Assembly (NCBI GenBank): GCA_030867875.1
Contig: JAOWCC010000577.1
Span: 148,668,344-148,732,343, forward strand
Reading direction: 5' to 3'
Length of the DNA: 64,000 nucleotides
From: Actinernus sp. WN-2022
Lineage: Eukaryota; Cnidaria; Anthozoa; Actiniaria; Actinernidae
The notes under the pieces are model-generated. The model was not told where the DNA came from, did no database searches, and worked only from the letters and a program-made list of their open reading frames with translations. A program made the translations under genes and the position numbers. This document shows, piece after piece, positions 23,701 through 34,010 of this stretch (position 1 is its first letter; each line of letters begins with the position of its first letter).

Positions 23701-26700
23701 TATGATTTCATATTCACCTCCGACCAAAGCAGAGATCATCTTGTGCGAGTTTTTGTCCATTTGACATAAAATGAAATAACTATTTGGTGCTGGCTATTCA
23801 CCTGCAGTGTAGTATATACTAAAACAATTATTCACCTCAGTGTTGGTGAATATAAGTAGTGGATATTAACCTCGCCGAAGCGGCTCGGTAAATATCCACC
23901 ACTATCCACCTCCACTTCAGTGAATAATTGTTAAATACATGTACTGTAAGTACCTTTTCATGGAATAATGCTAATATCAATACTTACAGTTATGGGATGT
24001 TGTCCAAAATATATTTTCTGATTGGCCTGACACCCAAGACATCTAAAAAAATGTATTTTGACCACAATTATATGATAAGAAATATATCTGAAGTATATAT
24101 TTGACTATTTTAGGACGGTAATGAACAAATATATATTTAATATACCGGTAATTATATTTCTAGCCTGCTTTCAAGTGGTAGATGGTGTTTTTTTCGCACA
24201 GCAAACGGATCATCGAAGTGGCTGCCATATTGGCCGAGCGTGATTGAGACCTGGGATTGAATGACAAATGGAGGGGGGAGGGAAAAAAACACCATCTACC
24301 ACCTGAAAACAGGCTATTATATCTCCTGATATGCCATTCTGGTTAAAACATATTTTTCAGATGTCTTGGGTGTTAGGCCAATCAGAAAATATATTTTGGA
24401 CAACATCCCATAATTGTAAGTATAAATTAGCATTATTCCATGAAAAGGTACTTACAGTTTATACTTATATTCATTTAGTATGTTTGTCAAGGACAACCTA
24501 TATGGCAGACTGTATATGTTGCAGTTTTTCTAACTACTGACTAGTTTTTTTTTTCTAACTAAATAAAAAAAATTCTAACTAGTTAATCTAACTAGATATA
24601 AAAAATCTAACTAGTTAGAAAAAAGAATTATAACTGAAAACAAAAATTAACTGCAACATATACATGTATTTATATTATATATATTTATATACATATCTCG
24701 GGAACTGTTTTCTTCTCGGATCAGATAAATGTCCATGGACGAAATATCAGGGCATATTTTGATGCCATATTTATCACATCAAATATTTTCTCTTGCACAT
24801 GATTGGTTGAATGTGACCTGATATTTTCTCACCGCAAGTGGGAAATATTGATCAGCAAATAGACCCCTCTGTGAGAATATAAGCGTGCATCAAAGAAAAT
24901 ATTTGAAGGATGATAACAACAACATCCTACATTGTGACATCGAAATATGCCCTGATATTTGTAGGATCAAATAATGTCCACGGACGAAATATCAGGGCAT
25001 ATTTTGATGCCACAAATAGGTTATTGTTTTTATAGACTATATATATACTATATATAGTACTTACATCGCCAATCATAACTGCAGACTGTGCATCACATCC
25101 TATTTCCTCCAGGGCCTGCTGGAAAAATGCTGGCTCTGGTTTCCCAACAACCTCAGCTTTGACGTCAGCTGCGTACTCAAGACCAGTCACGAAAGGTCCT
25201 GGGCCGAGTGCTATTCCATCCCCTTGCTTGAAGTATCGTACCTTGTGGATTGCAATGAGTGGATGTCCATCAAGTAATAACCTAGTACATTGTATTGAAG
25301 ATGCATAATATTACAGTGTATGTTATGACACTGGTATACATGTACAAATTATCAATAACTTTGTTTTATAGTTAACTCCTCAAAAACTATAAAACAAAGA
25401 CCCCATCCAAATTTGGTTGCAATAGACCGATTTAACATGTATATTTGTTGTCCCAATTCAGGTCACTTGACTTTTCTTGTTTTTCTGTATCCTCTAATTG
25501 GAAAACAAAGTGCCACTGAATCCTCTGGAGAGCTGTCACATGATCTGAATTGGGACAACAAAATGTACAAGCTACATGTACATCAGTCTATTTGGTTTAC
25601 AGCCTTAAAAACACTCTTAAACTGTAGCTCAGTACCTCGTGTACACTAAAACCACACAAACTTGCTAATATACTCATTCTTTGTTTTATAATATAGTTTT
25701 TATAGTTTATTGTTTTGCCTCCTGGTGATCAGAATAAATTACATGTATATTAATCAATCATTAGCCAAATGGTGGGTCTATCGCAGTAATGAGCCGATTA
25801 CATAGATGTCAGGTCACTTCCCTGCAGACCCATCACCACCTAGCAGTGACATTTGTTGTCAAAGTATTAAAACTTAGTTAGAACTATGTCCTGTCCTGAT
25901 AGAGGTATTTAAAATACTTCATGGTAGTGTTTCGTTCCATATAGTCTCCCTACATAATACTGTAAAACAGTAGAGAAAATGATTATGCAGGGAGACACTA
26001 TGGAACGAAACACTACCATGAAGTATATACCCAACCTGCAGAACCAGAACAAGTTATAACATTTGCACTAATAATGATATGATCTTAGTCTTGTAATATA
26101 TGCCCGTACTGAATGTTATTATTTAGAAAGTAGTATATTTTGCTAAACTTTGGAATAGGCTTCCAGAGGAAGTTTGATGTTCCCATGCATATCCTTGCTA
26201 GTTTTACTTTTAGGATAAAATTAAGTTACTGGGAATCGTGCATTCTCATGTAATACATGTATATAGCTAATATTTTACCTAATTAATTAAGTTCCCTAGA
26301 AAGCTACACAGCTTTTGGAACAAAATAATGTAAATAATAAACATTGTTTAAAAAATAAATAATAAATAAAAACGTAGTAACATGGATCTTTCGTGAATAT
26401 ACAATGTTTTTTTTCTATGTATGTATTGGACTGGGCCTAAGGTGGTATAAAAGGTGATAGTGACCAGGATCCAGTGTATTGCCTGCAGATCAAAGCCTGA
26501 GTAGCAATCCTAACTTGTCACCATGCAGTACATGTACAGTATACAATGTATCTCTAGATCCTCTTGCCCATGTAGGATATGTTGGGTAGTAAATGACATT
26601 AATAGGGAATAAAAACAATGACTATCGTCGCCCATATAGAGGGTGACTATGAGAGTGAATCGATAGAGTACTAGTCCAGCAACAACAACAAATGACCAAT

Positions 26701-29700
26701 CAGGGGATAATTATAAACTGATAGCTAGGCCAAACTTCACCTCAGACAAATACAAATATGGAAGGGGTCTTTGTTTTATAGTACTTTTTTTTTGGGGGGG
26801 GGGGGAACTACTATAACAAGACCCTGATAATGTTAACAGGTCTGTATGTTTTAGTGTGGGTGAGTATTATTAGCTTCAGTTTTACAGTAAATTTAATTTT
26901 TTAAGGCTCATGTAGACCACATTACAACCTGATTTAGAAGGGGTCTTTGATTCATAGTTTTTTTGGGAGTGCATGTTAATAAAACAAACCCTGATTATTT
27001 TTATCACTACTAATGGTCTCTTTTAATGAGGTGGTTTTGACGAGGTTAGGTGATTTTACAGAATGGTTGAACAAGAAAAATAGGGGGTCTTCATTTTTGG
27101 ATCTTTGGTTTTCATTTTAAAGTCACCCTTTACATATATTTAATAATATTGGTTGACTCACCTAAAAGCTTTGTTCAGTGTGTCATAGTTAAAGCAATCA
27201 GGAGAAAGGCCAACTACGACAGCATTTGGTTCACTGCAGTCAATTGAATAGAAGTCTGTTATTGCATCTGGTTGAAGTAGCAACATGGGTCGAAGGTTTC
27301 TTCTCTCTACCAAATACCGTGCAGCTGTTAGTGATGTGAATATCTCATTAGCATGGATATCAAAGCCAATGTTAGTAAGTCTCTGTAATAGAGTCTGTTT
27401 TGATTCCTTGGTGGTGTTTGTGATGAAACGCACTGGAAGACCACTTTGCCGAAGCCTGTCAATCAAAATACAACTTAAACTAATGCCTCCCCTTCCTTTA
27501 AATGTGCAGTTTTCATCTTAAATTCAAACTTAACCAGCCATTTTAAATGCTATGGAAAATGCAAAGACATTGCACCTCATGAAACTGCCACCTTAATTTA
27601 AGGACCTAAAATCTTCCTAGTTGACAAAATAATAGGTGTGTGTGTGTACATGTGTGGTGCAATAGGTTAGTGTATGGCACATTGAGCATGTGGTACATCC
27701 CAAGTTTGATTCCTGCTAAAAGACAGTGGACCAGCATATCTGTACCAACTCTGATCTGAGTACTGTAGCTTGTATAGCTTTGAATTCCCTTACAGTAATT
27801 GTGAGCTCTGTCAGAGAAGGGGGTAAAGTTGTGCACCGTCGGCTTCCTGGAAGAGCAGGGAGGGGGGGAAGGGGGACCCCAGTGGGGCAAATGTAGGCTC
27901 TATATTTCCCAACATGTGGGGCACTTTTTTTCAGCAAATCCCCAGTATTAGTGGAGTAAGGCAAGCCCCCAACAGGAATTAACCCATGATATTGATATTT
28001 TGATTAGAACAAACTCAGTTTGTTTCCTCTAAATGTTCCCCGAAGCAGAAATGGGTTTCACTGATCCACTAGCCTGCGTCGCATCAGAACTGAACCCCGG
28101 TTAAGTCAGTCTGCGCAACAGCGATCAAAAGCTTGTTCTGTCCCCCAACGAAGTACATTGTACCAGGATATGTAGTTGATTCTGATTGGCTTTTTACAAT
28201 GCTCATTCTTACACATTTTCCAAGAGGTCACCAGCCTGTCACCAGTGCAACTTACTTCAAAATATGACAGCTTTTATACACGTTGAGATATCTGTACAAT
28301 ATCAGTTTGAAATCGAGATTTGTTTGCTAGAACAAGAGCAGTTGATCAGAGTTGAGTTGGGATGTGGCACATACTAGATCTTTCCAAGCTGCATGGGAGA
28401 TGTGTTTGTGTTCCTCGAACAAGCATTTATTTCTATTAAAGTCTTCAGCAAAGTTTTCTTTCATATGACACTAAACCACAGGCAGCCTATTATGTTACAT
28501 TACTTCAAAATCCGGCCCCCGAAATTGAAATAAACCTAACCTTCTCTGATAGTAAAACACAAGGAAACGACTGAGCTCGTTTAGGGCGAGAAATCCCAAG
28601 TAAACAGCTGATTGACTCACATGGAAACGAACAGTTTCAACCGAGTGGCCTCCGACATGAACTGCCTCAGTGTCATAACAATCTCTGAGGCTGGTGACAG
28701 TTGAATTGCCAGACATGATCAGAAGACATGTAAGAATGAGCATTAGTAAAAGGCAATCGGAATCGATATACATGTATATAATCGTGCTACTCAGCTAAGG
28801 GTCCAGAACAAGCTTTCATTCGTTAATTTGCAGGTCGACTTAACCAGGGTTCAGTTCGGATGCAACACAGGCTATAATCCACGTCCTAAAAACCCAGTGA
28901 CTAGCTCTAAACACCCTAAATTAGTGAGCTCCCATTGTAGGGTTTGGATTTAATAGTTCACAGGATCATTGAAGAAGCATAATATAGTCCGGTGTAGGCA
29001 ATCGATGAAAATCAATGATTGGAAATCCAACTGATAACAATCGTTGTCAATTACAGTGTAGTTAAATAAATTGATATCGATTGATATCGGTCAATCGATG
29101 ACCAATCGATAGTCGCACAGTTTTTTTCTTCTAATTTCATCGATTGTTATCGATTGGGATATTTTGAGTCCATTAAAATAATTAATTCGGCTTAGGTGGC
29201 CAGTGATGACAGATCTTGAATAGAATTTGAAATAGCATTATATCAAGTTACGATCATTACTTGCGAGCAATCACTGATAGTAATTTTTTTCACTCTGTGT
29301 TTGCTCTCTTAAATCATAGTTTATTTAATTTGCCTACTGCGAAATGTCTTCTCAGCGTGACCTTAGATCCAAGTAGCATGTTGATTATGCAGCCCTTAAT
29401 GAAGGGGATATCGAGGAAGATGTGTTTCATGACAACTTTGCCGAACAACCATTGCACAAGGAGTCTTGCCGCTTGTTATCAGAAGAACTGGAAAAAGCTA
29501 AAGCCGAGCAGGATGAGCTAAGAAAGGCAATATAATGGACCTAAGGACTTAAAGTGCCAATAACCCCCAAAAAAATATTTTTGACGTCTATTCTGTATAG
29601 CGCCCTGACAAAGAATTCGAAAAAATAAAAAGTGAAAAAACTAAACTTCGACGATTTTACTGGCGTCAAAGTTAGCGAAAACATCCGTTTTGGGCTTCCT

Positions 29701-31680
29701 GTTTCCAGTTGGAAGTCAGCGCGAGTCTTAGTGAGGGCCTGGAATTATGACGTCAATCGGGCGCATTTTACTACAACTACCAGAATCCTTTGCACGGTTT
29801 CTTTTGTTCCTTTAATTTAGACTATTGTCTTGGTATTCTCAAAGGAGTTGGAAAATCTGAATAAGAAAAAGAATTCAAAAAGGAAAAACGTCCTATTATA
29901 GTCTAATCAATAGGAAATAAACTCCATCACAAGAAAGAGCACAACGAAATTAGTAAATTTACCAAGTTTGGTGATATTTCATTGGATATTTATCATGTGG
30001 TGAGCTTGCAAGAGTCGCAGAAATAAGAGACGTTTGTATGGGATTGAACGAACGCCTGACTACATACACGTCACAGGCCACTGGTCTCCAGGCTCCCAAA
30101 GGGAATTGAAAACTGACGGCCACATGTTCTGGTTCTCAACTTTGAAACGCCGTAAAAAAAATACTGTTGAGTTTTAGTCTCCTATTTTTGCCTTAAGTTC
30201 TAAATAATGGTTTAAAGTTTCAATTCCAAAAAAAATATTTTTGGGGTTATAGGCACTTTAAGAAAGGAACTGGAAGAGGTTAGAACGGAGAACGAAAGAA
30301 TGAGGAACAGAAAGGCTACAACACCAAAGGCTCCTACGAGCACGCCAATGGTTCCTACGATCACGCGGCTGACGAGTAAAGAAGGGGGCGTTCCTGAAGT
30401 CGACGTGGTACACTCAGAGCAGCATATTGTCAAGTTAGTTGATAACAAATTGGCACAGCTTGGTTTCTCATCGGACAGTAGCAGTATCGAGTCAGACGAG
30501 GAATCAGGCACAGCAAAGTCTTCTCTTCGGTAATAGTGAACAATCACGTACCAAATTTTGGGTCGTTAGGTTGTCGGTAGGTTGTCGGTAGGCTGTCGGT
30601 AGGTTGTTGGTAGATTGTCGGTAGGCTGTCGGCAGGTTGTCGGTAGGCTGTCGGTAGGCTGTTGGTAGGTTGTCGGTAGGTTGTCGGCAGGTTGTTGGTA
30701 GGCTGTCGGTAGGCTGTTGGTAGGTTGTCGGCGCAAAACCTGTCGGCAGGTTGTCGGTAGGTTGTTGGTAGATTGTCGGCCGATTTCATATGGTTGTCGG
30801 TAGGTTGTCGGTGGAATTTACGTAGTTGTCGGTAGGTTGTCAGCCGACAACCTACCGACAACCTACCGACAACAACTTTTGGTACGTGATTGTTCACTAT
30901 TACCCTTCTCTTCTGCCGAATTCGCATCGATTGTTATAGATATTTGAGCTAATCGGCCTCATGTAATGTTGTATTAATGTTCAAATATATAATAAAAACT
31001 CCCAAATCACTTCAGCATGAGTTCTACAGAATTTAATATCAATCTGTAATAACAAGCTGTAAAAGTTCTAGCCAAACGAGGACTTGCATTCTCATTTGGC
31101 CATCAGCAATCGATCAGTTATAGAGCAATCGATCAATTATTGGAGAATCGATAACAATCGATGGTAATTAAGGGCAATCGATATCAATCGATAAGGTCAC
31201 AAGCTTTTGTTTCATCGATTGTCCATCGATTTCCGATATCAATCGATAAATTGACATCGATTGTTATCGATTTTCATCAATCATCGATTTCATTGATTGC
31301 CTACGCCGGGATATAGCAATACTTACTGCCAGGTCATCCATTGTCATTAATGTGCCAACCAGATATCCACTGGTTCCTGACACAAAGCGGCCTTTTGAAA
31401 TCATGGTTGGCAACATTAGCATAACAATTGTAATCACTAAATATGTTTATCAACATCAAACAAGAAGTTATAATCGCTATATAGTGCACCATTATTATTG
31501 CGGGCACGGCCTCATTAACTGCCCGTGGATTAGTGAGACCCAAGCGAAACAGATATAAAAAGAGTATGAGCACAATATTCACCTTCTAAGTGCCTCGATA
31601 GACCCAGGTATGACAGTATTTTCTATGTGAATTGTGCCGCTGAGATCGACAAGAACTCCTCGGATCAGCGACGACGCCAT
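20794..31680 (-). CDS. HDHD2: HDHD2-type haloacid dehalogenase hydrolase (complete, 5 exons)
   Basis: Exons (minus): 31583-31680, 27162-27455, 25065-25281, 22279-22342 and 20794-20894 (TGA). Phases are consistent; the product is 257 aa (human HDHD2 is 259). It belongs to the NagD/PGP-like subfamily of Mg-dependent HAD phosphatases; the physiological substrate of HDHD2 is not established. Motif I is VLVDLSGT (nucleophile Asp12; the usual second Asp is Ser14, which is also normal for HDHD2 and LHPP). Motif II is ITNTTKES (Thr45/Asn46), motif III is VVGKPEP (Lys178), and motif IV is MIGDDARND (Asp203, Asp204, Asp208). [10 protein letters not shown] and [13 protein letters not shown] lie in the cap region and are close to the vertebrate protein. 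The C-terminus is [17 protein letters not shown]. No targeting signal is seen, so it is probably cytosolic. The gene is tail to tail with CDC6. Intron 1 (over 4 kb) and intron 4 are filled with repeats. Confidence 0.95.
21144..21770. repeat. AAGATCCT-rich tandem array (HDHD2 intron 4)
   Basis: Dense runs of AAGATCCT, AAGATCTT and GGATCCT. A higher-order unit of about 108 bp (GACAAGTTCTTTAAAGATCT ... GATCCATGAGGATTTTTC) is repeated from about 21360 to 21610. GATC recurs about every 10-12 bases. Both strands stay open for about 80 codons, which is a repeat artefact. Confidence 0.85.
23639..23945. mobile_element. Composite of AACAATTATT-family foldbacks (HDHD2 intron 3)
   Basis: A block resembling the GCTCTGATTGGCTACTC foldback (TAGTATGTACCACACCAGTG ... 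TAGTATATACT) joins a second palindrome from AAAACAATTATTCACCTCAG to CTTCAGTGAATAATTGTT. The same parts occur at 39055-39235. Confidence 0.55.
23944..24457. mobile_element. TIR element with nested hairpin (HDHD2 intron 3)
   Basis: Outer arms of about 110 bp start CTGTAAGTACCTTTTCATGG and include ATCCCATAA-type and GGATGTTGTCCAAAATATAT words, inverted on the right. Nested within, AGCCTGCTTTCAAGTGGTAG and GATGGTGTTTTTTT (about 24162) are inverted at 24285-24316, so a second MITE sits inside the first. Confidence 0.75.
24700..25020. mobile_element. GATATTT-family foldback, copies 2 (HDHD2 intron 3)
   Basis: Two partial palindromes share AAATATCAGGGCATATTTTG ATGCCA at 24740-24770 and 24984-25015, with GGATCAGATAAATGTCCATG. 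Related to 9369-9550 and 41491-41642. It ends about 45 bp short of HDHD2 exon 3. Confidence 0.6.
25392..25606. mobile_element. MITE, copy 1 of CTGAATCCTCTGGAGA family (HDHD2 intron 2)
   Basis: ATAGACCGATTTAACATGTA and TTGTTGTCCCAATTCAGGTC on the left are inverted on the right (GATCTGAATTGGGACAACAA). The centre has CACTGAATCCTCTGGAGA. The same centre and end layout occurs at 52788-52982 in an ANKIB1 intron. Confidence 0.7.
25911..26027. mobile_element. Short near-perfect hairpin (HDHD2 intron 2)
   Basis: ATACTTCATGGTAGTGTTTC GTTCCATA is inverted as TATGGAACGAAACACTACCA TGAAGTAT. The inner TCTCCCTACATAAT is also inverted. Arms are about 50 bp and the loop is about 15 bp. Confidence 0.7.
26050..26370 (+). 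mobile_element. Possible LINE 3'-end fragment (HDHD2 intron 2)
   Basis: A short stretch near 26140-26180 reads like the LINE C-terminal word LWNRLPEEV with a stop after it. The segment ends in repeated AATAAATAATAAATAAA, like the microsatellite tails of LINE 3' ends at 38725 and 40640. The match is short, so confidence is low. Confidence 0.35.
28068..28872. mobile_element. TIR element with ~75-bp arms (HDHD2 intron 1)
   Basis: The left arm AGCCTGCGTCGCATCAGAAC TGAACCCCGGTTAAGTC ... AAAGCTTGTTCTG (about 28071-28140) is inverted at 28802-28872 with some changes. The interior holds a 92-codon minus-strand open frame (28495-28773). Confidence 0.7.
28495..28773 (-). CDS. Hypothetical ORF inside TIR element, signal-peptide-like start
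   Basis: A 92-codon frame opens [20 protein letters not shown], a hydrophobic leader-like segment, followed by a polar stretch ([18 protein letters not shown]) and a second hydrophobic patch ([20 protein letters not shown]). A possible splice donor (AGAAG followed by gttagg) lies near 28545. I do not recognise a family. It could be a captured exon, a real nested gene exon, or chance; it lies wholly between the arms of the 28068-28872 element. Confidence 0.2.
   Translation of the reverse strand: MYIDSDCLLLMLILTCLLIMSGNSTVTSLRDCYDTEAVHVGGHSVETVRFHVSQSAVYLGFLALNELSRFLVFYYQRRLGLFQFRGPDFEVM
29553..30257. mobile_element. 705-bp MITE with TTAA target duplication
   Basis: Flanked by TTAA at 29549-29552 and 30258-30261. 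The terminal arms AGTGCCAATAACCCCCAAAA and AGTGCCTATAACCCCAAAAA (inverted) are followed by A/T runs. TTAA duplications and short TIRs fit a piggyBac-type derivative. It contains the ACTACAACTACCAGAATCC word of the 17717-17882 MITE, so something older may be nested inside. Confidence 0.75.
30529..30904. mobile_element. MITE with 9-bp target duplication and internal 11-bp array
   Basis: Flanks CTTCTCTTC at 30520-30528 and 30905-30913 are identical 9-bp direct repeats. TIRs begin GGTAATAGTGAACAATCACG (continuing TACCAAA) and are perfectly inverted at the right end. The interior is an array of GGTTGTCGGTA-type 11-mers. A 9-bp duplication is typical of Mutator-like elements; there is no transposase. 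Confidence 0.8.
30560..30865. repeat. 11-bp minisatellite (GGTTGTCGGTA)
   Basis: About 25 degenerate copies of GGTTGTCGGTA/GGCTGTCGGTA/GGTTGTTGGTA. The last copies are inverted (CCGACAACCTACCGACAACC at about 30842), so part of the array can pair with the rest. A 127-codon minus-strand frame through it is an artefact of the unit. Confidence 0.9.
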
Positions 31681-32434
31681 TTTGATAATTTCCAAGTTGT
31701 ATCACAGTCCTGGTACAGTCACCAGTCGGTGCGTATAGAGTTTGATGTAAATATTGAATATATTAAATACAGTATTCAAATACATGAAGGGAGTGCTTCA
31801 TGATCGCCGGGTGTGATAATCGCACTTTTTACTCTCGTTCCAATCCCTGTCATCTTGACCGCGCGCCACAGGAAACCCAAAACCATAAGTCATTTACTAA
31901 TGCGCTTCCTCTAATTTGCATGACTGTAACAACAACAGCAAATATTTATTAGCACCTTGTACAACAAACAGTACATCGGTTTGACACTAATAATCGTAGA
32001 TAATGTAACTAATCAAATACATTAAGAGCTAGCCGTAGAGAATAGATTGAATAAAGTTATGAAACTATTCCGATAGTAAATTTTGAGATCAATTAGAAAT
32101 CTTTGTAGATCTTTGGATCATGCAGTCATAAATGTATTTTAATAGCTGCTAAATGAGCTGCTTCCATGGGCGGCTTAATGATCAAATTAAACAATTGTTC
32201 ATCGGACATACATCTTATATTGCATTTTTTTGTGGTTTAAGTATTTTATCATGACCACTTAGTTTGTTTGAATAATTTCAAAACATTAATCAAAACAATA
32301 GAGCTTTTCCCGATCCGCCACGTCAAACACGTATGGCCCCCGTCACGTGACTTTTGCCAAATGGTTTTGAAAGGAAAGCGCGCTTATCAGTGCCGTACCG
32401 AATTAGCATCACTATTTTTTGAAGAAATCAGATT

Positions 32435-32581
32435 ATGGGTTCCCTGTGGCAGGTGAAGAAAAGAGAGGGAGATTGGAGCAAAAATTATCTGACATTTGAT
32501 CCAAGTGCGATTGACTGTGAAAATACCAAGACGCGAAGCCAGGACAAGAGATCAAAGAAGTCGAAAAATGGCAGTTCTTAG
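32435..32581 (+). CDS. Hypothetical small ORF (48 aa)
   Basis: ATG at 32435 opens a 48-codon frame beginning MGSLWQVKKREGDWSKNYLT, with a Lys/Arg/Ser-rich end and TAG at 32579. A stop lies a few codons upstream in frame. It sits 0.75 kb upstream of HDHD2 on the opposite strand in a repeat-rich spacer. No family is recognised and no splice context is convincing. Confidence 0.15.
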   Translation: MGSLWQVKKREGDWSKNYLTFDPSAIDCENTKTRSQDKRSKKSKNGSS

Positions 32582-32659
32582 ATTTGTTTGCATTGAGGCT
32601 AATGTAAACAATATACCTTTATCACTCCGCGGCCATGTTGCGTCCCAGGAGAATAAAAT

Positions 32660-32870
32660 CCTTTGTTCTTGCACTTCCAAACTCGACACAGAGACGAGGC
32701 TGGAAGTGCAAAAGCTATCGTTTGTGGCCTTGTCTGCGGCCTTGTCTGCCAGCCGGCTCTTCGGTGGCTTTTTCGAAAGTTCTTTTCCGGATTTGGGTCA
32801 GTTGCCTGTTTACCGCGCGCCGAACAGGCAACCCAATTCCGAAAAAAAAGCTTTCGAAAAACCCACCGGA
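32660..32870. repeat. Inverted repeats (two hairpins) upstream of HDHD2
   Basis: CTTGCACTTCCAAACTCG is inverted as GGCTGGAAGTGCAAAAGC. A second hairpin pairs CGGTGGCTTTTTCGAAAG and GTTGCCTGTTTACCGCGCGC with GCGCGCCGAACAGGCAAC and CTTTCGAAAAACCCACCG. The 80-128-codon ORFs over this segment are hairpin translations. Confidence 0.6.
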
Positions 32871-33149
32871 GATTATTTGTAGTCAAAAAGGCTGCCGTGT
32901 TTGTATGAAAGTTTATTGATAACCTTAAACCCCTCTCCTAACACAAGAGGACAGTGTCAGTCAATGAAAGAAAAACACGCATTTCTGTTGATTTTATGTT
33001 TTAACAAATATTTATTTAGCTAATAAAACAATTTTAAAACGTAGAGTTATTATGTCATTTGCTATGTATAGATAAGTCAGTTTAGCATGACATTGCTTTC
33101 ATTTTACCTTCTCTTAAATACCAGTCTACACGACGTGTCCATGATTCCA

Positions 33150-34010
33150 GAGGCCCACGCAAGCCGAGAACTACTAGCTAGGAGAAACTACTACAAACGA
33201 GACAAGAGATTGAGAAGAGAGGTTAAATGGACCTCCGGCCGCGGCCCTTGAGAATCTCACTTCCATGCTGAAATTAGGTTCAGAATTTGAACGTGGGATC
33301 TGATTACCCGGCTTTTTTAAATCACATACATATATATTTAGAATAATCCAATTCATAGTTCTTGAAAGGTAACCAAGCCTTAGCCTAGCATGGAGGCTGG
33401 AGTTGACCCTGCACTGATACAAACCTTCTTTCTATGAATATGGATATATTTTTATTATCATGTTAACTGGATATAAGCCATGGATGGGGTTCACCCTGCA
33501 CTGATACAAACCCTCTTGCAATGAATATGGATAGGCTAACTAGATACAAGCCTCTAACTCCAGCCTCGATGCCAACAAAGGCTTGGTTACCATTCAAAAT
33601 GGCGGTCCGAGAACTCACGGCAGAATGTACATCAGTTTTACCTTTTTAATCATAGATAAATATACTGTATATATATATATATATATTTAAATTACTATTT
33701 AATTAGTCCCGATTAGCTAAGTACATTTAGACACGTTAATATAGTTATTATTATTGGATAATCTACTCATTAAGATATAACGGTAATTTTTATTGGCTAA
33801 CATTGGACCCGCAAACATGTCAAACCGGTTTTGCCGAGTCATTGATAAGCCAATGAAAATTACCGTTGCATCCTAATGAGTAGATTATCCAATCAGAGCC
33901 GAGGTTCAAACTCTGAACCTAAACTCAGCATGGAAGTGAGATTCTCAACGGTCGAGGCCAGGGGTTCTTTCGCTTAGCACATTAACTAGAGTGTGAGAAG
34001 TTAGAACCTC
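33150..34010. mobile_element. Foldback element with two inner inverted repeats
   Basis: TTGAGAATCTCACTTCCATG CTGA at about 33249 is inverted at 33927-33950. GGTAACCAAGCC at 33368 is inverted at 33580-33592. A separate MITE of 138 bp (33756-33893, arms TTGGATAATCTACTCATTA ... ACGGTAATTTT) is nested near the right end. No ORF of note. Confidence 0.6.

Larger units (their letters stand above)
29344..30930 (+). pseudogene. Decayed element-encoded ORF, split by two MITE insertions
   Basis: Part 1 starts ATG at 29344, has an in-frame TAG at 29374, then reads [20 protein letters not shown] and a coiled-coil-like stretch [17 protein letters not shown] up to 29537. A MITE then interrupts. Part 2 resumes at 30262 with [14 protein letters not shown], a Thr/Pro-rich segment, [20 protein letters not shown] and an acidic Ser-rich tail, and is cut by a second MITE at 30529. 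The frame would continue from 30914 to a stop near 30930. A one-base shift also separates the parts. The product family is not recognised; the layout (coiled coil, low-complexity tail) is gag/ORF1-like. Confidence 0.5.
28988..31311. mobile_element. 2.3-kb ATCGAT-rich TIR element with 5-bp flanks (HDHD2 intron 1)
   Basis: Ends TCCGGTGTAGGCAATCGATG (28988) and, inverted, TCCCGGCGTAGGCAATCAAT (31311), flanked by TATAG on both sides (28983-28987 and 31312-31316). Subterminal zones of about 150-200 bp are crowded with ATCGAT and CGATTGTTATCGATT words. It carries a decayed ORF (29344 onward) and two later insertions, 29553-30257 and 30529-30904. I cannot assign it to a superfamily. Confidence 0.7.

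Noticed and set aside
27606..27964. Overlapping 82- and 94-codon ORFs just upstream of HDHD2 exon 2
   Set aside because: Low-complexity Pro-rich and repeat-like; exon 1 to exon 2 joins in phase without them.
30544..30927. 127-codon minus-strand ORF (TYRQPTD repeats)
   Set aside because: It is the 11-bp minisatellite read through, lying inside a MITE.
32496..32919. Four overlapping ORFs of 81-128 codons
   Set aside because: They cover inverted repeats and contradict each other in frame and strand; no family resemblance.
33598..33660. Possible first exon starting ATGGCGGTCCGAGAACTC
   Set aside because: No convincing donor or downstream exon; lies within the foldback at 33150-34010.
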